Below, piece after piece: positions 45,085 through 53,722 of a DNA stretch of 64,000 nucleotides (position 1 is the first letter of the stretch; each line of letters starts with the position of its first letter). The stretch comes from Schauerella fraxinea. Lineage in GTDB: Bacteria > Pseudomonadota > Gammaproteobacteria > Burkholderiales > Burkholderiaceae_B. The stretch lies in NCBI GenBank assembly GCA_030849965.1, contig JAVDKL010000003.1:186001-250000 (forward strand). Direction: 5' to 3'. The notes under the pieces were generated by a model. That model was not told the origin of the DNA. It made no database searches and saw only the letters and a program-made list of their open reading frames with translations. Position numbers and translations under genes: made by a program.

Positions 45085-45567
45085 ATGAAAAACTTAGGTG
45101 AGTTGCCGCCTGTGTCCTACCTGCCAGTTTGGTTAGTCGATTTCGCCTCGATAGCGTCAGTCGTCGGACTTGCGCTCACGTTGTATGTCACCTATTCGAT
45201 ATGGGGGATCCGTCGGCGATACGCCCGGAAGGGTCGTATACCTCAGATTGTGGACGAACTGCGCAGGGCGTCGAGCGAACTGTTGGCGTTTTTGAACGAG
45301 GTTGCGGTCGATCAGCCAGTCGACAGGAATGCTGCCTACACAGTCATGCAGACTTTGAAGCCGCATATACACGACGCGAGGGAGCATTCGACCGGTGAAA
45401 CCAAGAACTGTGCAAAACTCTTGTATAGGCGCTTAGGCAAACTCAGCCGAAAGCAGTGGAGCGACAGAGAGCTTGACGTGCATGAACTCTGGTATTGCTA
45501 TCGCTCAAGCATTGAGGTGGCTACGATGCTGGAGTCAACACTGCTCAACGACGCGTGGAGCGCATAG
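45085..45567 (+). CDS. Hypothetical single-pass membrane protein
   Basis: A 160-residue protein I do not recognise. One hydrophobic helix near residues 17-42 (DFASIASVVGLALTLYVTYS) is followed by a basic stretch (RRRYARKGR) and a helical, charged cytoplasmic part of about 110 residues. This layout suits a membrane-anchored sensor or effector subunit. It lies 2 bases before a second unknown gene and base composition is lower in GC than htpG and the LysR gene. Confidence 0.6.
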   Translation: MKNLGELPPVSYLPVWLVDFASIASVVGLALTLYVTYSIWGIRRRYARKGRIPQIVDELRRASSELLAFLNEVAVDQPVDRNAAYTVMQTLKPHIHDAREHSTGETKNCAKLLYRRLGKLSRKQWSDRELDVHELWYCYRSSIEVATMLESTLLNDAWSA

Positions 45568-45569
45568 AT

Positions 45570-46007
45570 ATGCTACGAGCACCTAAACTGAAAGAAACGA
45601 GACTGGCGGGCGAACTTACGGAGCTCACGTCGCGAGGTCAGTTGCGCTGGACGCTCAAAACACCTGCGGCGCTGTCTTTCAATATTCCTTCGCTTCCAAG
45701 GCACCTTGATTATTGCTATGAGGCCCGTCTCGGCAACAAATTTCTTGTGTTGTATGACTCGCCTTCGGACATTCTGAACGCTATGCCCGGACGCGGGTCT
45801 CTCTCTCAGATCGGCGAGCGATATTTTCTTTCCGTCGTTGATGTTGGCAGTCGCGCCGAGGCGCTTTTGATTTTCGGTCGTGTGCTAGACGATCTTTACC
45901 AAACTGTGCGTGCTCGGACCGGTGACACAGATAGCATTCTCGATGATTTGCTACGCACTACCAGCAGCTTGAACAGCTCTTTATCGACGGGCAGGCAGCA
46001 GAATTGA
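45570..46007 (+). CDS. Hypothetical soluble protein
   Basis: A 145-residue protein without recognised family. It has no signal or membrane helix; the C-terminus is Ser/Thr/Leu-rich (DDLLRTTSSLNSSLSTGRQQ). ATG 45570, two bases after the stop of the membrane protein; a GTG at 45555 is a possible alternative. The tight spacing suggests the two products act together. Confidence 0.55.
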   Translation: MLRAPKLKETRLAGELTELTSRGQLRWTLKTPAALSFNIPSLPRHLDYCYEARLGNKFLVLYDSPSDILNAMPGRGSLSQIGERYFLSVVDVGSRAEALLIFGRVLDDLYQTVRARTGDTDSILDDLLRTTSSLNSSLSTGRQQN

Positions 46008-46009
46008 AG

Positions 46010-46038
46010 CGGCCTGCATTTGGTTGATCTGCAGGCCG
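46010..46038 (+). terminator. Stem-loop after the hypothetical gene pair
   Basis: CGGCCTGCA (46010-46018) pairs perfectly with TGCAGGCCG (46030-46038) around an 11-base loop, starting 3 bases after the stop. Only a weak T-run (TGATTTCTC) follows, so termination strength is uncertain. Confidence 0.55.
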
Positions 46039-46090
46039 TGATTTCTCAAACACGCATCATCGTTAGCGCGACGATCGGGTCGGCGGGTAG

Positions 46091-46507
46091 TTAAGCAATT
46101 TTTTCTTTCGGCAATTGCGCAATCACCTTGATCTCAAAATCAAACCCCGCTAACCAGGTCACACCAGGCACGGTCACGTTCGGGTAGGGGGCTTCTCCCC
46201 AAAACTCGGCAACTGCGGCCCAGGCTTTCTCGAAGTTCTTCTCGGGATCGACGATGAATACGGTCACGTCGACCACATCATCAAACGTGCAGCCGGCAGC
46301 CTCGAGAATCCCGTTGAGATTCGTGAAGGCGCGCCGCACCTGTGCTTCGAGGTCCGGTTCCGGTGAGCCGTCTTCACGGCTGCCCACCTGGCCCGAAACA
46401 AACAACAGCCCATTGGATCGCACCGCCGGCGAATAACGATAGCGCTCGTACAACGCCTGGCGACCGGCCGGGAAAACAACATCGCGGGTGGATGTGGAAG
46501 TCGTCAT
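46091..46507 (-). CDS. RidA family protein
   Basis: A 138-residue YjgF/YER057c/UK114-type protein: SNGLLFVSGQVG, LNGILEAAGCTFDDVVDVTV and FEIKVIAQLP. RidA proteins hydrolyse reactive enamine/imine intermediates, but many subgroup members act as deaminases in catabolic pathways; this one lacks enough context to choose. It is divergent from a LysR gene with 143 bases between, so the LysR protein may control it. Confidence 0.88.
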   Translation of the reverse strand: MTTSTSTRDVVFPAGRQALYERYRYSPAVRSNGLLFVSGQVGSREDGSPEPDLEAQVRRAFTNLNGILEAAGCTFDDVVDVTVFIVDPEKNFEKAWAAVAEFWGEAPYPNVTVPGVTWLAGFDFEIKVIAQLPKEKIA

Positions 46508-46650
46508 CAAGAATCTCCTGGATAGGGCCGCTGCGGGCCCGGTGTGTTCGATGAACCTACTGTATGCCCCTACGCGTCGCCGATAAACGCCCACATCTAT
46601 CCATCACTGTTTGTAGAATCCAAACAATCCCCTGAATGTTTGGAGCACCC

Positions 46651-47607
46651 ATGGACCGGTTCGATGCAATGCAGGCCTTCGCTCGAGTGGTAGAAGCGGG
46701 CAGTTTTACCAAGGCGGCCGAGACGCTGCACATGAGTAAGACCACGGTGACCCAGCTGGTGCAGCAACTGGAAGCGCGGTTGCGCGTGAAGTTGTTGAAT
46801 CGCACCACGCGCCGGGTAAATCTCACGGCCGATGGGGCGGCGTATTACGAGCGCGTGTTGCGGCTGCTCGCCGACGTGGACGACGCGGAGACGAGCCTGT
46901 CGAGTGCGTCGGCGTTGCCACGAGGCCGTTTACGGGTGGACGTGCCGGCCCCATTTGCGCGCATGATTCTGGTGCCGGCACTGCCGGCGTTTTATGCGCG
47001 CTACCCGGATATCCAGCTTGACATGGGTGTGAGCGATCGCATCGTGGACGTGATCGGCGACAACGTGGATTGCGTGGTGCGCGGGGGCGAGATCAGGGAT
47101 GAGTCGCTTGTGGCGCGGCACATTGGCGATCTGCAGCTAGGTGTGTTCGCGGCGCCCAGCTATCTGGCGCAAGCGGGCCGGCCTCTGCATCCCAACGAGC
47201 TTGAGAACACGCATCATCGCATTGTGGGTTTTCTGTGGTCGCGCACGCGCAAGGCGTTGCCGTATGCGATGCATCACGGGGACGAGAGCGTGAATGTGCA
47301 CGGGCGTCACGCGTTATCGGTGGACGATGGCAATGCGTATCTTGCGGCAGGCTTGGCGGGGCTGGGTGTGCTGTGGTTGCCGGACTATATGTCGCGTGGG
47401 CATCTGGCGAGTGGTGAGCTTGTGCAGTTGTTCGAAGAGTGGCAGCTTGAGTCGATGCCGATGTATATCGCGTTTCCGCCTAATCGGCATGTGAGTGCAA
47501 AGCTGCGTGTATTTATTGATTGGGTGATCGAGTTGATGGCCGAACATGCGCCGCGCTCAACGCTTGCGTCGATGCGCCACGGCGATCACCAGCCCACCGG
47601 CCAATAA
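46651..47607 (+). CDS. LysR-family transcriptional regulator
   Basis: A 318-residue LysR regulator: N-terminal helix-turn-helix (MDRFDAMQAFARVVEAGSFT, KAAETLHMSKTTVTQLVQQL) and a C-terminal substrate domain. GGAG precedes the ATG at 46651; an ATG at 46636 is an alternative. The last 51 bases overlap the end of the convergent BenE-type gene. Divergent from RidA, its probable target. Confidence 0.9.
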   Translation: MDRFDAMQAFARVVEAGSFTKAAETLHMSKTTVTQLVQQLEARLRVKLLNRTTRRVNLTADGAAYYERVLRLLADVDDAETSLSSASALPRGRLRVDVPAPFARMILVPALPAFYARYPDIQLDMGVSDRIVDVIGDNVDCVVRGGEIRDESLVARHIGDLQLGVFAAPSYLAQAGRPLHPNELENTHHRIVGFLWSRTRKALPYAMHHGDESVNVHGRHALSVDDGNAYLAAGLAGLGVLWLPDYMSRGHLASGELVQLFEEWQLESMPMYIAFPPNRHVSAKLRVFIDWVIELMAEHAPRSTLASMRHGDHQPTGQ

Positions 47608-48750
47608 TCCCCACACCGGGCTGCTGATCGACATCAAGTTCAAGTTCGATGCCGTCACCAGAAACGTGATCAACGCGGCTTCGCGGTGCGTGGGCGTGAG
47701 CAAGGCATCGCTCAGGCTCGCGCCCAAGGTACCGAGCAACGCAATGCCGGCGATGGCCGCCACGATAACGGGCGGCAGCACGGCGAAGAGCGTGACGATG
47801 GCCGCACCGGCCAGCCCGGCAAACAGATAGAACACACCCGCAGCAACTGACGCCGTATAGCGCCGCGCGGGATCTTCGTGCGCTTCGGGACCCGCGCAAA
47901 TAGCCGCGGTGATCGCCGCCAGGTTGACGGCAAACACGCCGAAGGGCGCGAGCACGAGCGTGACGAGGCCGCTTGCAGTGATGAGCGGTGACACGGGCGT
48001 TTGATAATGGTTTTGCCGCAGCACGGCGATGCCAGGCAGATTTTGCGAGGCGATGGTCACGATGAACAATGGCAAGCCAATGCTCACGATTGCTGGAAGC
48101 GAAAAGTGCGGTGTGACCCACTCGAGTGCCGGCAGTGCAAAAGAAAGCTGCGCCATCTCGGCTTGACCGGAGAACAGCCAGATCGCAATGCCGATGGCCA
48201 GTGCGGCCAACACCCCGTATCGGGGCGCCACGCGTTTTGTGACGAGGTAGCCCACCAACATGCCCAGCACGATAGCGAGGTGCGCTTGGGCCGACGCGAA
48301 TAACGTAAGACCAAACCGCACGAGCACGCCCGCCAACATGGCGGCTGCAAGCTCACGCGGGATAGCGCGCGCGACGCGATCGAAGAGGCCCGTCACGCCG
48401 CAAAGCGTCATGAGTGCCGCCGCGAACATGAAGCCGGCCACGGCTTCGTTCATGCCGGTGCCGGGCGGCAGCAAGCCGATCAATGCCGCGCCGGGGGTGG
48501 ACCAGGCGAAGAGCACCGGCGCACGGTAGTAGATGGAGATGGCAATGCACAGCACGCCAGTCGCCAAGCCCAACGTCATCAGCCAGGACTGCGCCTGTGC
48601 CGGCGTGGCGCCGACGGCATATGCGGCTTGCAGCACGATGGCCGCAGAACTCGAGTAGCCGATCAAGACGGCGGTGAAGCCGGCGACGACCGAAGCGATG
48701 GAGAAGTCACGGCGCAGGCTGCGTGGTTGAGGCGAGGTGGAGGTCGTCAT
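47557..48750 (-). CDS. BenE family benzoate/H+ symporter-like transporter
   Basis: A 397-residue membrane protein with about twelve helices: DFSIASVVAGFTAVLIGYSS, YYRAPVLFAWSTPGAALI, and IASQNLPGIAVLRQNHYQTP, which are BenE-family features. The family is named for benzoate:proton symport; no benzoate-degrading genes are adjacent, so the substrate is open. Its stop lies inside the convergent LysR gene (51-base overlap). Confidence 0.88.
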   Translation of the reverse strand: MTTSTSPQPRSLRRDFSIASVVAGFTAVLIGYSSSAAIVLQAAYAVGATPAQAQSWLMTLGLATGVLCIAISIYYRAPVLFAWSTPGAALIGLLPPGTGMNEAVAGFMFAAALMTLCGVTGLFDRVARAIPRELAAAMLAGVLVRFGLTLFASAQAHLAIVLGMLVGYLVTKRVAPRYGVLAALAIGIAIWLFSGQAEMAQLSFALPALEWVTPHFSLPAIVSIGLPLFIVTIASQNLPGIAVLRQNHYQTPVSPLITASGLVTLVLAPFGVFAVNLAAITAAICAGPEAHEDPARRYTASVAAGVFYLFAGLAGAAIVTLFAVLPPVIVAAIAGIALLGTLGASLSDALLTPTHREAALITFLVTASNLNLMSISSPVWGLLAGGLVIAVAHRRKR

Positions 48751-48917
48751 GGTCGGCAGGAGAAAAGCGAAGGCAAGGGGGGATACACATCGTGGGCATC
48801 ACTGTGCGTTATAGCGCACAATCTACGAGTACGGGTCTGCAAGATGGATGTCCCGCTTCGATTCCCGAACGCCTCAGCGTGTGGACGCGTTGGTTACTTC
48901 ACCTGTATCGATGAAGG

Positions 48918-49823
48918 TCAACGCGACCTCGCCGCCGCCGCGAACCTAGCCAACAGCGAATTAAAGCGCTCCGTCTCCTCAATAAACGGCGCGTGCCCCG
49001 AGTTCGCAAACACCTCACCCCGCACTTCCGGATTCAACACCTGTGCTCGCGCCAGCGACGGCTTGGCATGCACCAACGCATCCTGCTTTCCATAAACCAT
49101 CAACATCGGCACGCGTGCTTCACTCAGCCCCTCCGATGCAATAGTCATCGATTGCACGGCCTTTTGCATGGTCCACGACGCCATCGCGGCGTTGGCGTAC
49201 AGGCGCATGAAGGTGGCCGAGTCAGGCGGCGTCTGAAAGCACAGGCTCAAAAAATCGCGCACGGCGTCGAGGTGCGTTTTGAGATCGGGCGAGACAAGAT
49301 CGCGGTAGATGGCTGGGTGCGACACGATTTGATCTGCATTGAGCTCAATCACACCGCCCACATACATTGCACCGGCAATGCGATCGTCGCCAAATGCCGC
49401 CAGATAGTTTGTGATGACGGCACCGCCTAATGACCAGCCCACCAGTACGGGACGAGATGCGTTGGATCCGGCGATGACTGTGTTCAAGTCTTCCGCCCAT
49501 CGTTTGCCATCGCTATAAGCGCTAGCCACCGCGGGTTTGCTGGATAGGCCGTGCCCACGCATGTCGTACGTGATCAAGCGATAGCGCTGCAGTTGAGGGC
49601 TGGTGAGCTGTTTCTCCCAATTCAAGTGGCTGCCGAGCAAACCGTGAACAAAGATAATCGCAGGGCCATTAGGATCGCCAGCTTCTTGCACAGCCAGTTC
49701 GACGCCGTCCGGCGAGGTCACGGTATAGGTTTTGGTGGCTGCCGAGGCGGTGGCGGCGGTGAGGGTGAGAGCAACGGCGATGAGGAACGCCTGCATGGCG
49801 CGCCGATAGGCAAGGGTAAACAT
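48918..49823 (-). CDS. Exported alpha/beta hydrolase
   Basis: A 301-residue alpha/beta hydrolase with a signal peptide (MQAFLIAVALTLTAATASAA). Core features: IIFVHGLLGSHLNWEKQL (oxyanion region), nucleophile Ser131 in VLVGWSLGGAV, an acid in VYGKQDALV and the catalytic His in NSGHAPF. Start at ATG 49823 with GGAG upstream. It faces a MerR-family gene, and the region between holds a MerR-type promoter reading into this gene, so it is probably induced by that regulator. Substrate unknown. Confidence 0.87.
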   Translation of the reverse strand: MFTLAYRRAMQAFLIAVALTLTAATASAATKTYTVTSPDGVELAVQEAGDPNGPAIIFVHGLLGSHLNWEKQLTSPQLQRYRLITYDMRGHGLSSKPAVASAYSDGKRWAEDLNTVIAGSNASRPVLVGWSLGGAVITNYLAAFGDDRIAGAMYVGGVIELNADQIVSHPAIYRDLVSPDLKTHLDAVRDFLSLCFQTPPDSATFMRLYANAAMASWTMQKAVQSMTIASEGLSEARVPMLMVYGKQDALVHAKPSLARAQVLNPEVRGEVFANSGHAPFIEETERFNSLLARFAAAARSR

Positions 49824-49853
49824 GTGCGGTACTCCGATAAGATCGAACGCACA

Positions 49854-49884
49854 GTCTCAACCCTGCCATAGGTGTGAGGGTCAA
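49854..49884 (-). promoter_or_regulatory. MerR-type promoter/operator for the alpha/beta hydrolase
   Basis: Leftward -35 TTGACC (49879-49884) and -10 TGAGAC (49854-49859) are separated by 19 bases, the over-long spacer typical of MerR-controlled promoters. A 22-base dyad with arms ACCCT and AGGGT (49860-49881) fills the spacer, exactly where MerR-family dimers bind and twist the DNA. The regulator gene starts 28 bases away on the other strand. Confidence 0.75.
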
Positions 49885-49911
49885 GCGGTTTGAACATGCT
49901 ATCTTTTCCGA

Positions 49912-50301
49912 ATGGAAAACGACCATCCGCCCCAGCAACTGTCGATCGGTAAGCTCGCCGAAGCGACTGGCGCCAGCGTGCGCTCGATTCGCCACTACGA
50001 CGACCAGGGGTTGCTGCGATCGAGCCGATCAAGTAATGGCTATCGCACGTTTCCCGCCGAGGCGATCACGCAGGTCAAACAGATCCAGCGGATGATTGCC
50101 ACCGGTTTTAGCCTGGCGGATATTCAGGCGTTTCCGGATTGCATGCGATTGATCGAAGGGGCCACGTCGTGCACGGAGGCTTCTGAGGTGCAGCGCAAGC
50201 GTCTGCTATCCATCGAGCGCCAGATCGCGGATCTGGAAAAGCGCCGGGTTCGACTCATCAAAACGTTATCCGAAGGGGTTATCCCTGCGGTAGATGAGTG
50301 A
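49912..50301 (+). CDS. MerR-family transcriptional regulator
   Basis: A 129-residue regulator: winged helix (LSIGKLAEATGASVRSIRHY, DDQGLLRSSRSSNGYRTF) and a C-terminal coiled coil (RKRLLSIERQIADLEKRRVR). It has two Cys in the linker region (DCMRLIEGATSCTE), not in a known metal-site arrangement. It is divergent from an alpha/beta hydrolase and sits beside a textbook MerR operator. Likely an activator of that hydrolase. Confidence 0.9.
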   Translation: MENDHPPQQLSIGKLAEATGASVRSIRHYDDQGLLRSSRSSNGYRTFPAEAITQVKQIQRMIATGFSLADIQAFPDCMRLIEGATSCTEASEVQRKRLLSIERQIADLEKRRVRLIKTLSEGVIPAVDE

Positions 50302-50303
50302 CA

Positions 50304-50753
50304 TTAATTCTGGCTGCGCGCGGCATGGCGCAGATGGATCAATGGGTAGGGGCGCCCCTGTGCGTCCATTTCAGAATGGCCGGTGCGCTCGAATCCCATT
50401 CGCTCGTAGAAGCCCACCGCTTGCTGGTTTTGAGCATTCACGTCGGTAGTGAGATCGGCATGCATGCGCAGGGCGTGCTGCACGAGCGCCTTGCCCACGC
50501 CGGTGCCTCGGGCTTCTGGCGCCACGAAGAGCGCTTCCATTTTTCTCCCATCCAACAGCATGAACGCAAGGACGTGGTCGTTTGCGTCGACGGCTAACCA
50601 CAATGGTGCGGTAGGTAGGAACGCCGCCAGTTCCGCTTCGATAGCGGCGCGGTCGTCGAGACGCAAAAAGTCGTGTGTGGCGTCGACTGCACTTCGCCAG
50701 ATTGCCATCACGCGAAGGCCGTCTTTCGGGGTGGATCTTCGAAGGCAAATCAT
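50304..50753 (-). CDS. GNAT family N-acetyltransferase
   Basis: A 149-residue acetyltransferase: the acetyl-CoA loop VAPEARGTGVGKALVQHAL and the C-terminal NAQNQQAVGFYERMGFERTG are GNAT motifs. Overall similarity in layout is to the YjaB group. Its stop is 2 bases from the stop of the convergent MerR gene. Acceptor substrate unknown. Confidence 0.9.
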   Translation of the reverse strand: MICLRRSTPKDGLRVMAIWRSAVDATHDFLRLDDRAAIEAELAAFLPTAPLWLAVDANDHVLAFMLLDGRKMEALFVAPEARGTGVGKALVQHALRMHADLTTDVNAQNQQAVGFYERMGFERTGHSEMDAQGRPYPLIHLRHAARSQN

Positions 50754-51134
50754 GGCTGGGCGGCTGCTTGAACTGGGTTGCTGTAGATATAAAAGAGCGG
50801 CAGGTCTCGCCGACTGGCATGCCGGTCGTGCGTGATTGCCTGTTGGCGGTTGGGTAGGAAAACTTGGAGCCCAAGTCTCGCAATCTTGCGAATGAACCAG
50901 GAATTATTCCATTCGAGCTCGTACCAAATGTGAGTTCACTACATGGCATGGCACGGCATGGCACGGCATGTGTCGTCGCAGCGGCAAACGCACAAAGCGT
51001 CGGGCGGCAATCACTTCCAAATTGCAAATCACACGGTGCGCGGCGGTTGGCCGTCAGGAGCATTCGATTATATCGATGGCCGCGTGCGCATCGTCGGCTG
51101 CGTGCCGATGTGGGCAGCAACGCTGGCCGGAGCC
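50754..51134. other. Intergenic region with a small tandem repeat
   Basis: About 380 bases between two leftward genes. It contains the tandem repeat at 50945-50970. A rightward frame from 50943 is open through the RidA gene in the opposite strand but shows no family features. No terminator was recognised. Confidence 0.4.
50945..50970. repeat. Tandem repeat of a 10-base unit
   Basis: GGCATGGCAC occurs twice in direct succession (50945-50954, 50955-50964) followed by a partial third copy GGCATG to 50970. It is probably a slippage product. Confidence 0.8.
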
Positions 51135-51551
51135 TTAGCCAGGGTGGTTCATCACGGCGGTGCGCGCCACCGCAATGCACTTGATCTCCACCAACAATCC
51201 CGGGTGCGCCAATTCGGTGACGCCGATACACGTCCAGGCGCTGATGCCGCGGGGAAACAGCCTGTCCTTCACGTGGCGAAACACAGGCATGTGGCGGTTC
51301 ATGTCGACGTGATACGTGGTCATCTCGACCACATCGTCGAACGTGCATCCGCCGGCCTCAAGCACCGTTCGCACATTCTCCCAGCAGGCCACAAACTGCG
51401 CTTCGGGGTCGTGGATCACTTCCATGTTGGCCGTGCGGCCCACTTGCCCGGAGCAGTACAGGGTGGCACCCACTTTGACGGCAGGCGCGTAGCCTGCGCG
51501 CTCGACGATGTTGCGCATGGAGGCGGGGATGATGACTTCGCGGTCGGTCAT
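51135..51551 (-). CDS. RidA family protein
   Basis: A 138-residue RidA-type protein: VGATLYCSGQVGR, VRTVLEAGGCTFDDVVEMTT and LVEIKCIAVAR. The start at ATG 51551 overlaps the stop of the upstream MBL-fold gene (ATGA), so the two are translationally coupled. It differs clearly from the other RidA at 46091. A role alongside the MBL hydrolase is inferred from this coupling. Confidence 0.87.
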   Translation of the reverse strand: MTDREVIIPASMRNIVERAGYAPAVKVGATLYCSGQVGRTANMEVIHDPEAQFVACWENVRTVLEAGGCTFDDVVEMTTYHVDMNRHMPVFRHVKDRLFPRGISAWTCIGVTELAHPGLLVEIKCIAVARTAVMNHPG

Positions 51552-52585
51552 GATAGCCCCACCCACCACCGTTGCCCTTCGTGCGGCGCGTCGAGCGCCA
51601 GGCGCTCACCCATCATCGGCGTCGCCAGCTTTACGCCGGCCTTGTCGGCCAACGCCAGAATGCGATCCATCGGCTCCTGCCACGGATGCATGGCCAGATC
51701 GAATGTGCCGTTATGCACCGGCATCAGCCACTCGCCACGCAGGTCCAGAAAGGCTTGCAACGTTTCTTCGGGCTGCATATGCACATCGGGCCATTGGTCG
51801 TTGTAGGCACCGTTTTCCACCATCGCCACATCGAATGGGCCATAGCGGTCGCCGATGGCTTTGAAGTGCGTGTGATAGCCGGAGTCGCCACTGAAGAACA
51901 ACCGCAGGTCGCCCGCGAGGATCACCCACGATGCCCACAGGGCGCGATCGGTATCGCGGATGCCGCGTCCTGAAAAATGCTGCGCGGGCGTGGCTGCCAA
52001 GGTGACGCCGTCGATCGTGGTTTCTTGCCACCAGTCGAGTTGCCGCACCTTGGCCGCGTCTACGCCCCAAGAGATGAGGCGATCGCCCACACCCAGCGGC
52101 GTCACGATCACGTCGACCTTGGGCGCGAGCCGCATGATGGCGGCGTAGTCGAGGTGGTCGTAGTGATCGTGGGAGAAGATGATGCCTTTGATGGGCGGCA
52201 GATCATCGAGCGCGATCGGTGGCGGATGAAAGCGTTTGGGGCCCATCCATTGAAACGGCGAGGCGCGTTGGGCGAAGACGGGGTCGGTGAGCCAGAACGC
52301 GCCGTCCAGCTTGAGCAGGAGCGTGGAGTGGCCGAGACGGAAGAGGCTGGCATTGGGGGCGGCTAACAACTGCTCGGCGGTTAATGCTTGCACGGGCAGG
52401 GGAGAAGCCGGGCGCGTGTCGGGACGCTTTTGCGTCAACACGCGCCACATGATTTTCATCGTCTTGGCGAAGCCCATGGGCTCACGGGGGACGACGTTGC
52501 GGTATTTACCGTTGTGCTGCTGCGAGGGCGCTGCCACGGCGGCGCGGTCGGGCGGTGAGGGCAAGCCCGGCGATAAGAGAGACAT
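51548..52585 (-). CDS. MBL-fold metallo-hydrolase (NAPE-PLD/UlaG-like)
   Basis: A 345-residue metallo-beta-lactamase-fold enzyme. The metal motif HDHYDHLD is present, with LGHSTLLLKLDGAFWLTDPV before it, ATPAQHFSGRG, and FSGDSGYH and PVHNGTFDL after it. This pattern is of the group that includes N-acyl-phosphatidylethanolamine phospholipase D and L-ascorbate-6-phosphate lactonase. ATG 52585 is chosen because the frame upstream overlaps the AraC gene's end region. A RidA gene follows, coupled by overlap. Confidence 0.87.
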   Translation of the reverse strand: MSLLSPGLPSPPDRAAVAAPSQQHNGKYRNVVPREPMGFAKTMKIMWRVLTQKRPDTRPASPLPVQALTAEQLLAAPNASLFRLGHSTLLLKLDGAFWLTDPVFAQRASPFQWMGPKRFHPPPIALDDLPPIKGIIFSHDHYDHLDYAAIMRLAPKVDVIVTPLGVGDRLISWGVDAAKVRQLDWWQETTIDGVTLAATPAQHFSGRGIRDTDRALWASWVILAGDLRLFFSGDSGYHTHFKAIGDRYGPFDVAMVENGAYNDQWPDVHMQPEETLQAFLDLRGEWLMPVHNGTFDLAMHPWQEPMDRILALADKAGVKLATPMMGERLALDAPHEGQRWWVGLS

Positions 52586-52625
52586 GGTGGGGGTGCTTGA
52601 GAGCAGATCGAAAATGAAACGCGCG

Positions 52626-53564
52626 TTAAACCGCCGTGGCGCGAATGGCTTTGATATCTTGCAACGGTGGCGCGCCAAAAAGTCGCCGATATTCGCGGCT
52701 GAACTGCGTGGCGCTTTCATAACCCACCTGCATCGCTGCGGTGCCTGCCGCCACGTTTTCAGCCAGCATCAAGCGCCGCGCTTCATGCAGGCGCAGGTGT
52801 TTCTGATACTGCAGCGGGCTCATGGCAGTCATCGCGCGAAAGTGATGATGCAAGGTCGATACGCCCATGTTTGAGATATCGGCCAGGTCTTCCACGCTGA
52901 TCGTTTGCGCAAAGTTCTCGCGCAGCCACGCGATGGCACGGGCCGTGAGGTTGCTTTGCGTGCCGGCGAGCGCAATCTGGCGCAGGCGTCCGCCAATCGA
53001 ACTGTTGAGCACCCGGTAGAGAATTTCTCTTTGCAGCAAGTTACTCATCACGGGGATGTCGCGCGGGGTGTCGATCAAGCTGACCAATCGATTAAGTGCG
53101 TCCAACAGCTCCGGCGTCATCGGTCCGAAGGCCAGACCGGTGGAGGGACTGGCGGGTGCAACGGCTTCGGCCTCGGTGGCTGCGGCCACCTCGCGCACCA
53201 TTTCCAGATCGATCTTCAGCACCATCGACAGAAAGTCCTTGAGGCCGCCCGCGTCCATCACCGCCGAGGTGACTGGCAGGTCGATGGCCGCAAGCATGAA
53301 GCCGGTTTCGTCGTACTCGTGCACGTGGCCGGCAAGCTCGATACGTTTGCGGCCGCGCACGATCACACCCAGGCAGGGCTCGTAAATCGCGGTCACGGAC
53401 TTGGTCGCCTTGCCGCAGCGATAGAAATTCAGGCCCGGGACGGCGGTTTCGCACGCCGTGTCTTCACCCATGTGGCGAGAGATCGTCTCGGCAAGCAGGG
53501 CACGCGTCTCGGCCTCGCGGTCGCTGAAGGTGAGATTCAAGTCGTCGTTGGCGGCCAATCGCAT
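52626..53564 (-). CDS. AraC-family transcriptional regulator
   Basis: A 312-residue regulator with an N-terminal cupin-like AraC_N domain (IYEPCLGVIVRGRKRIELAG) and two C-terminal helix-turn-helix units (ISVEDLADISNMGVSTLHHH, then AAMQVGYESATQFSREYRRL). This is the YqhC-like group that often controls reductases. It is divergent from a short-chain dehydrogenase with 158 bases between, its probable target. Confidence 0.9.
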   Translation of the reverse strand: MRLAANDDLNLTFSDREAETRALLAETISRHMGEDTACETAVPGLNFYRCGKATKSVTAIYEPCLGVIVRGRKRIELAGHVHEYDETGFMLAAIDLPVTSAVMDAGGLKDFLSMVLKIDLEMVREVAAATEAEAVAPASPSTGLAFGPMTPELLDALNRLVSLIDTPRDIPVMSNLLQREILYRVLNSSIGGRLRQIALAGTQSNLTARAIAWLRENFAQTISVEDLADISNMGVSTLHHHFRAMTAMSPLQYQKHLRLHEARRLMLAENVAAGTAAMQVGYESATQFSREYRRLFGAPPLQDIKAIRATAV

Positions 53565-53722
53565 ACGGTTTCCGGGTCGAAATGATTCGATGGCCCAGTG
53601 TATGTGTTTGAATTTACAGCGCAAGGCGTGCCAGAGGATTAGGCAAGAACAAGGAAGGTTTGGGCTAACGCTGCACCGCAACACGGCCCTAGACTCTCGC
53701 CTTCAACATAGGGAGAAGTGCG

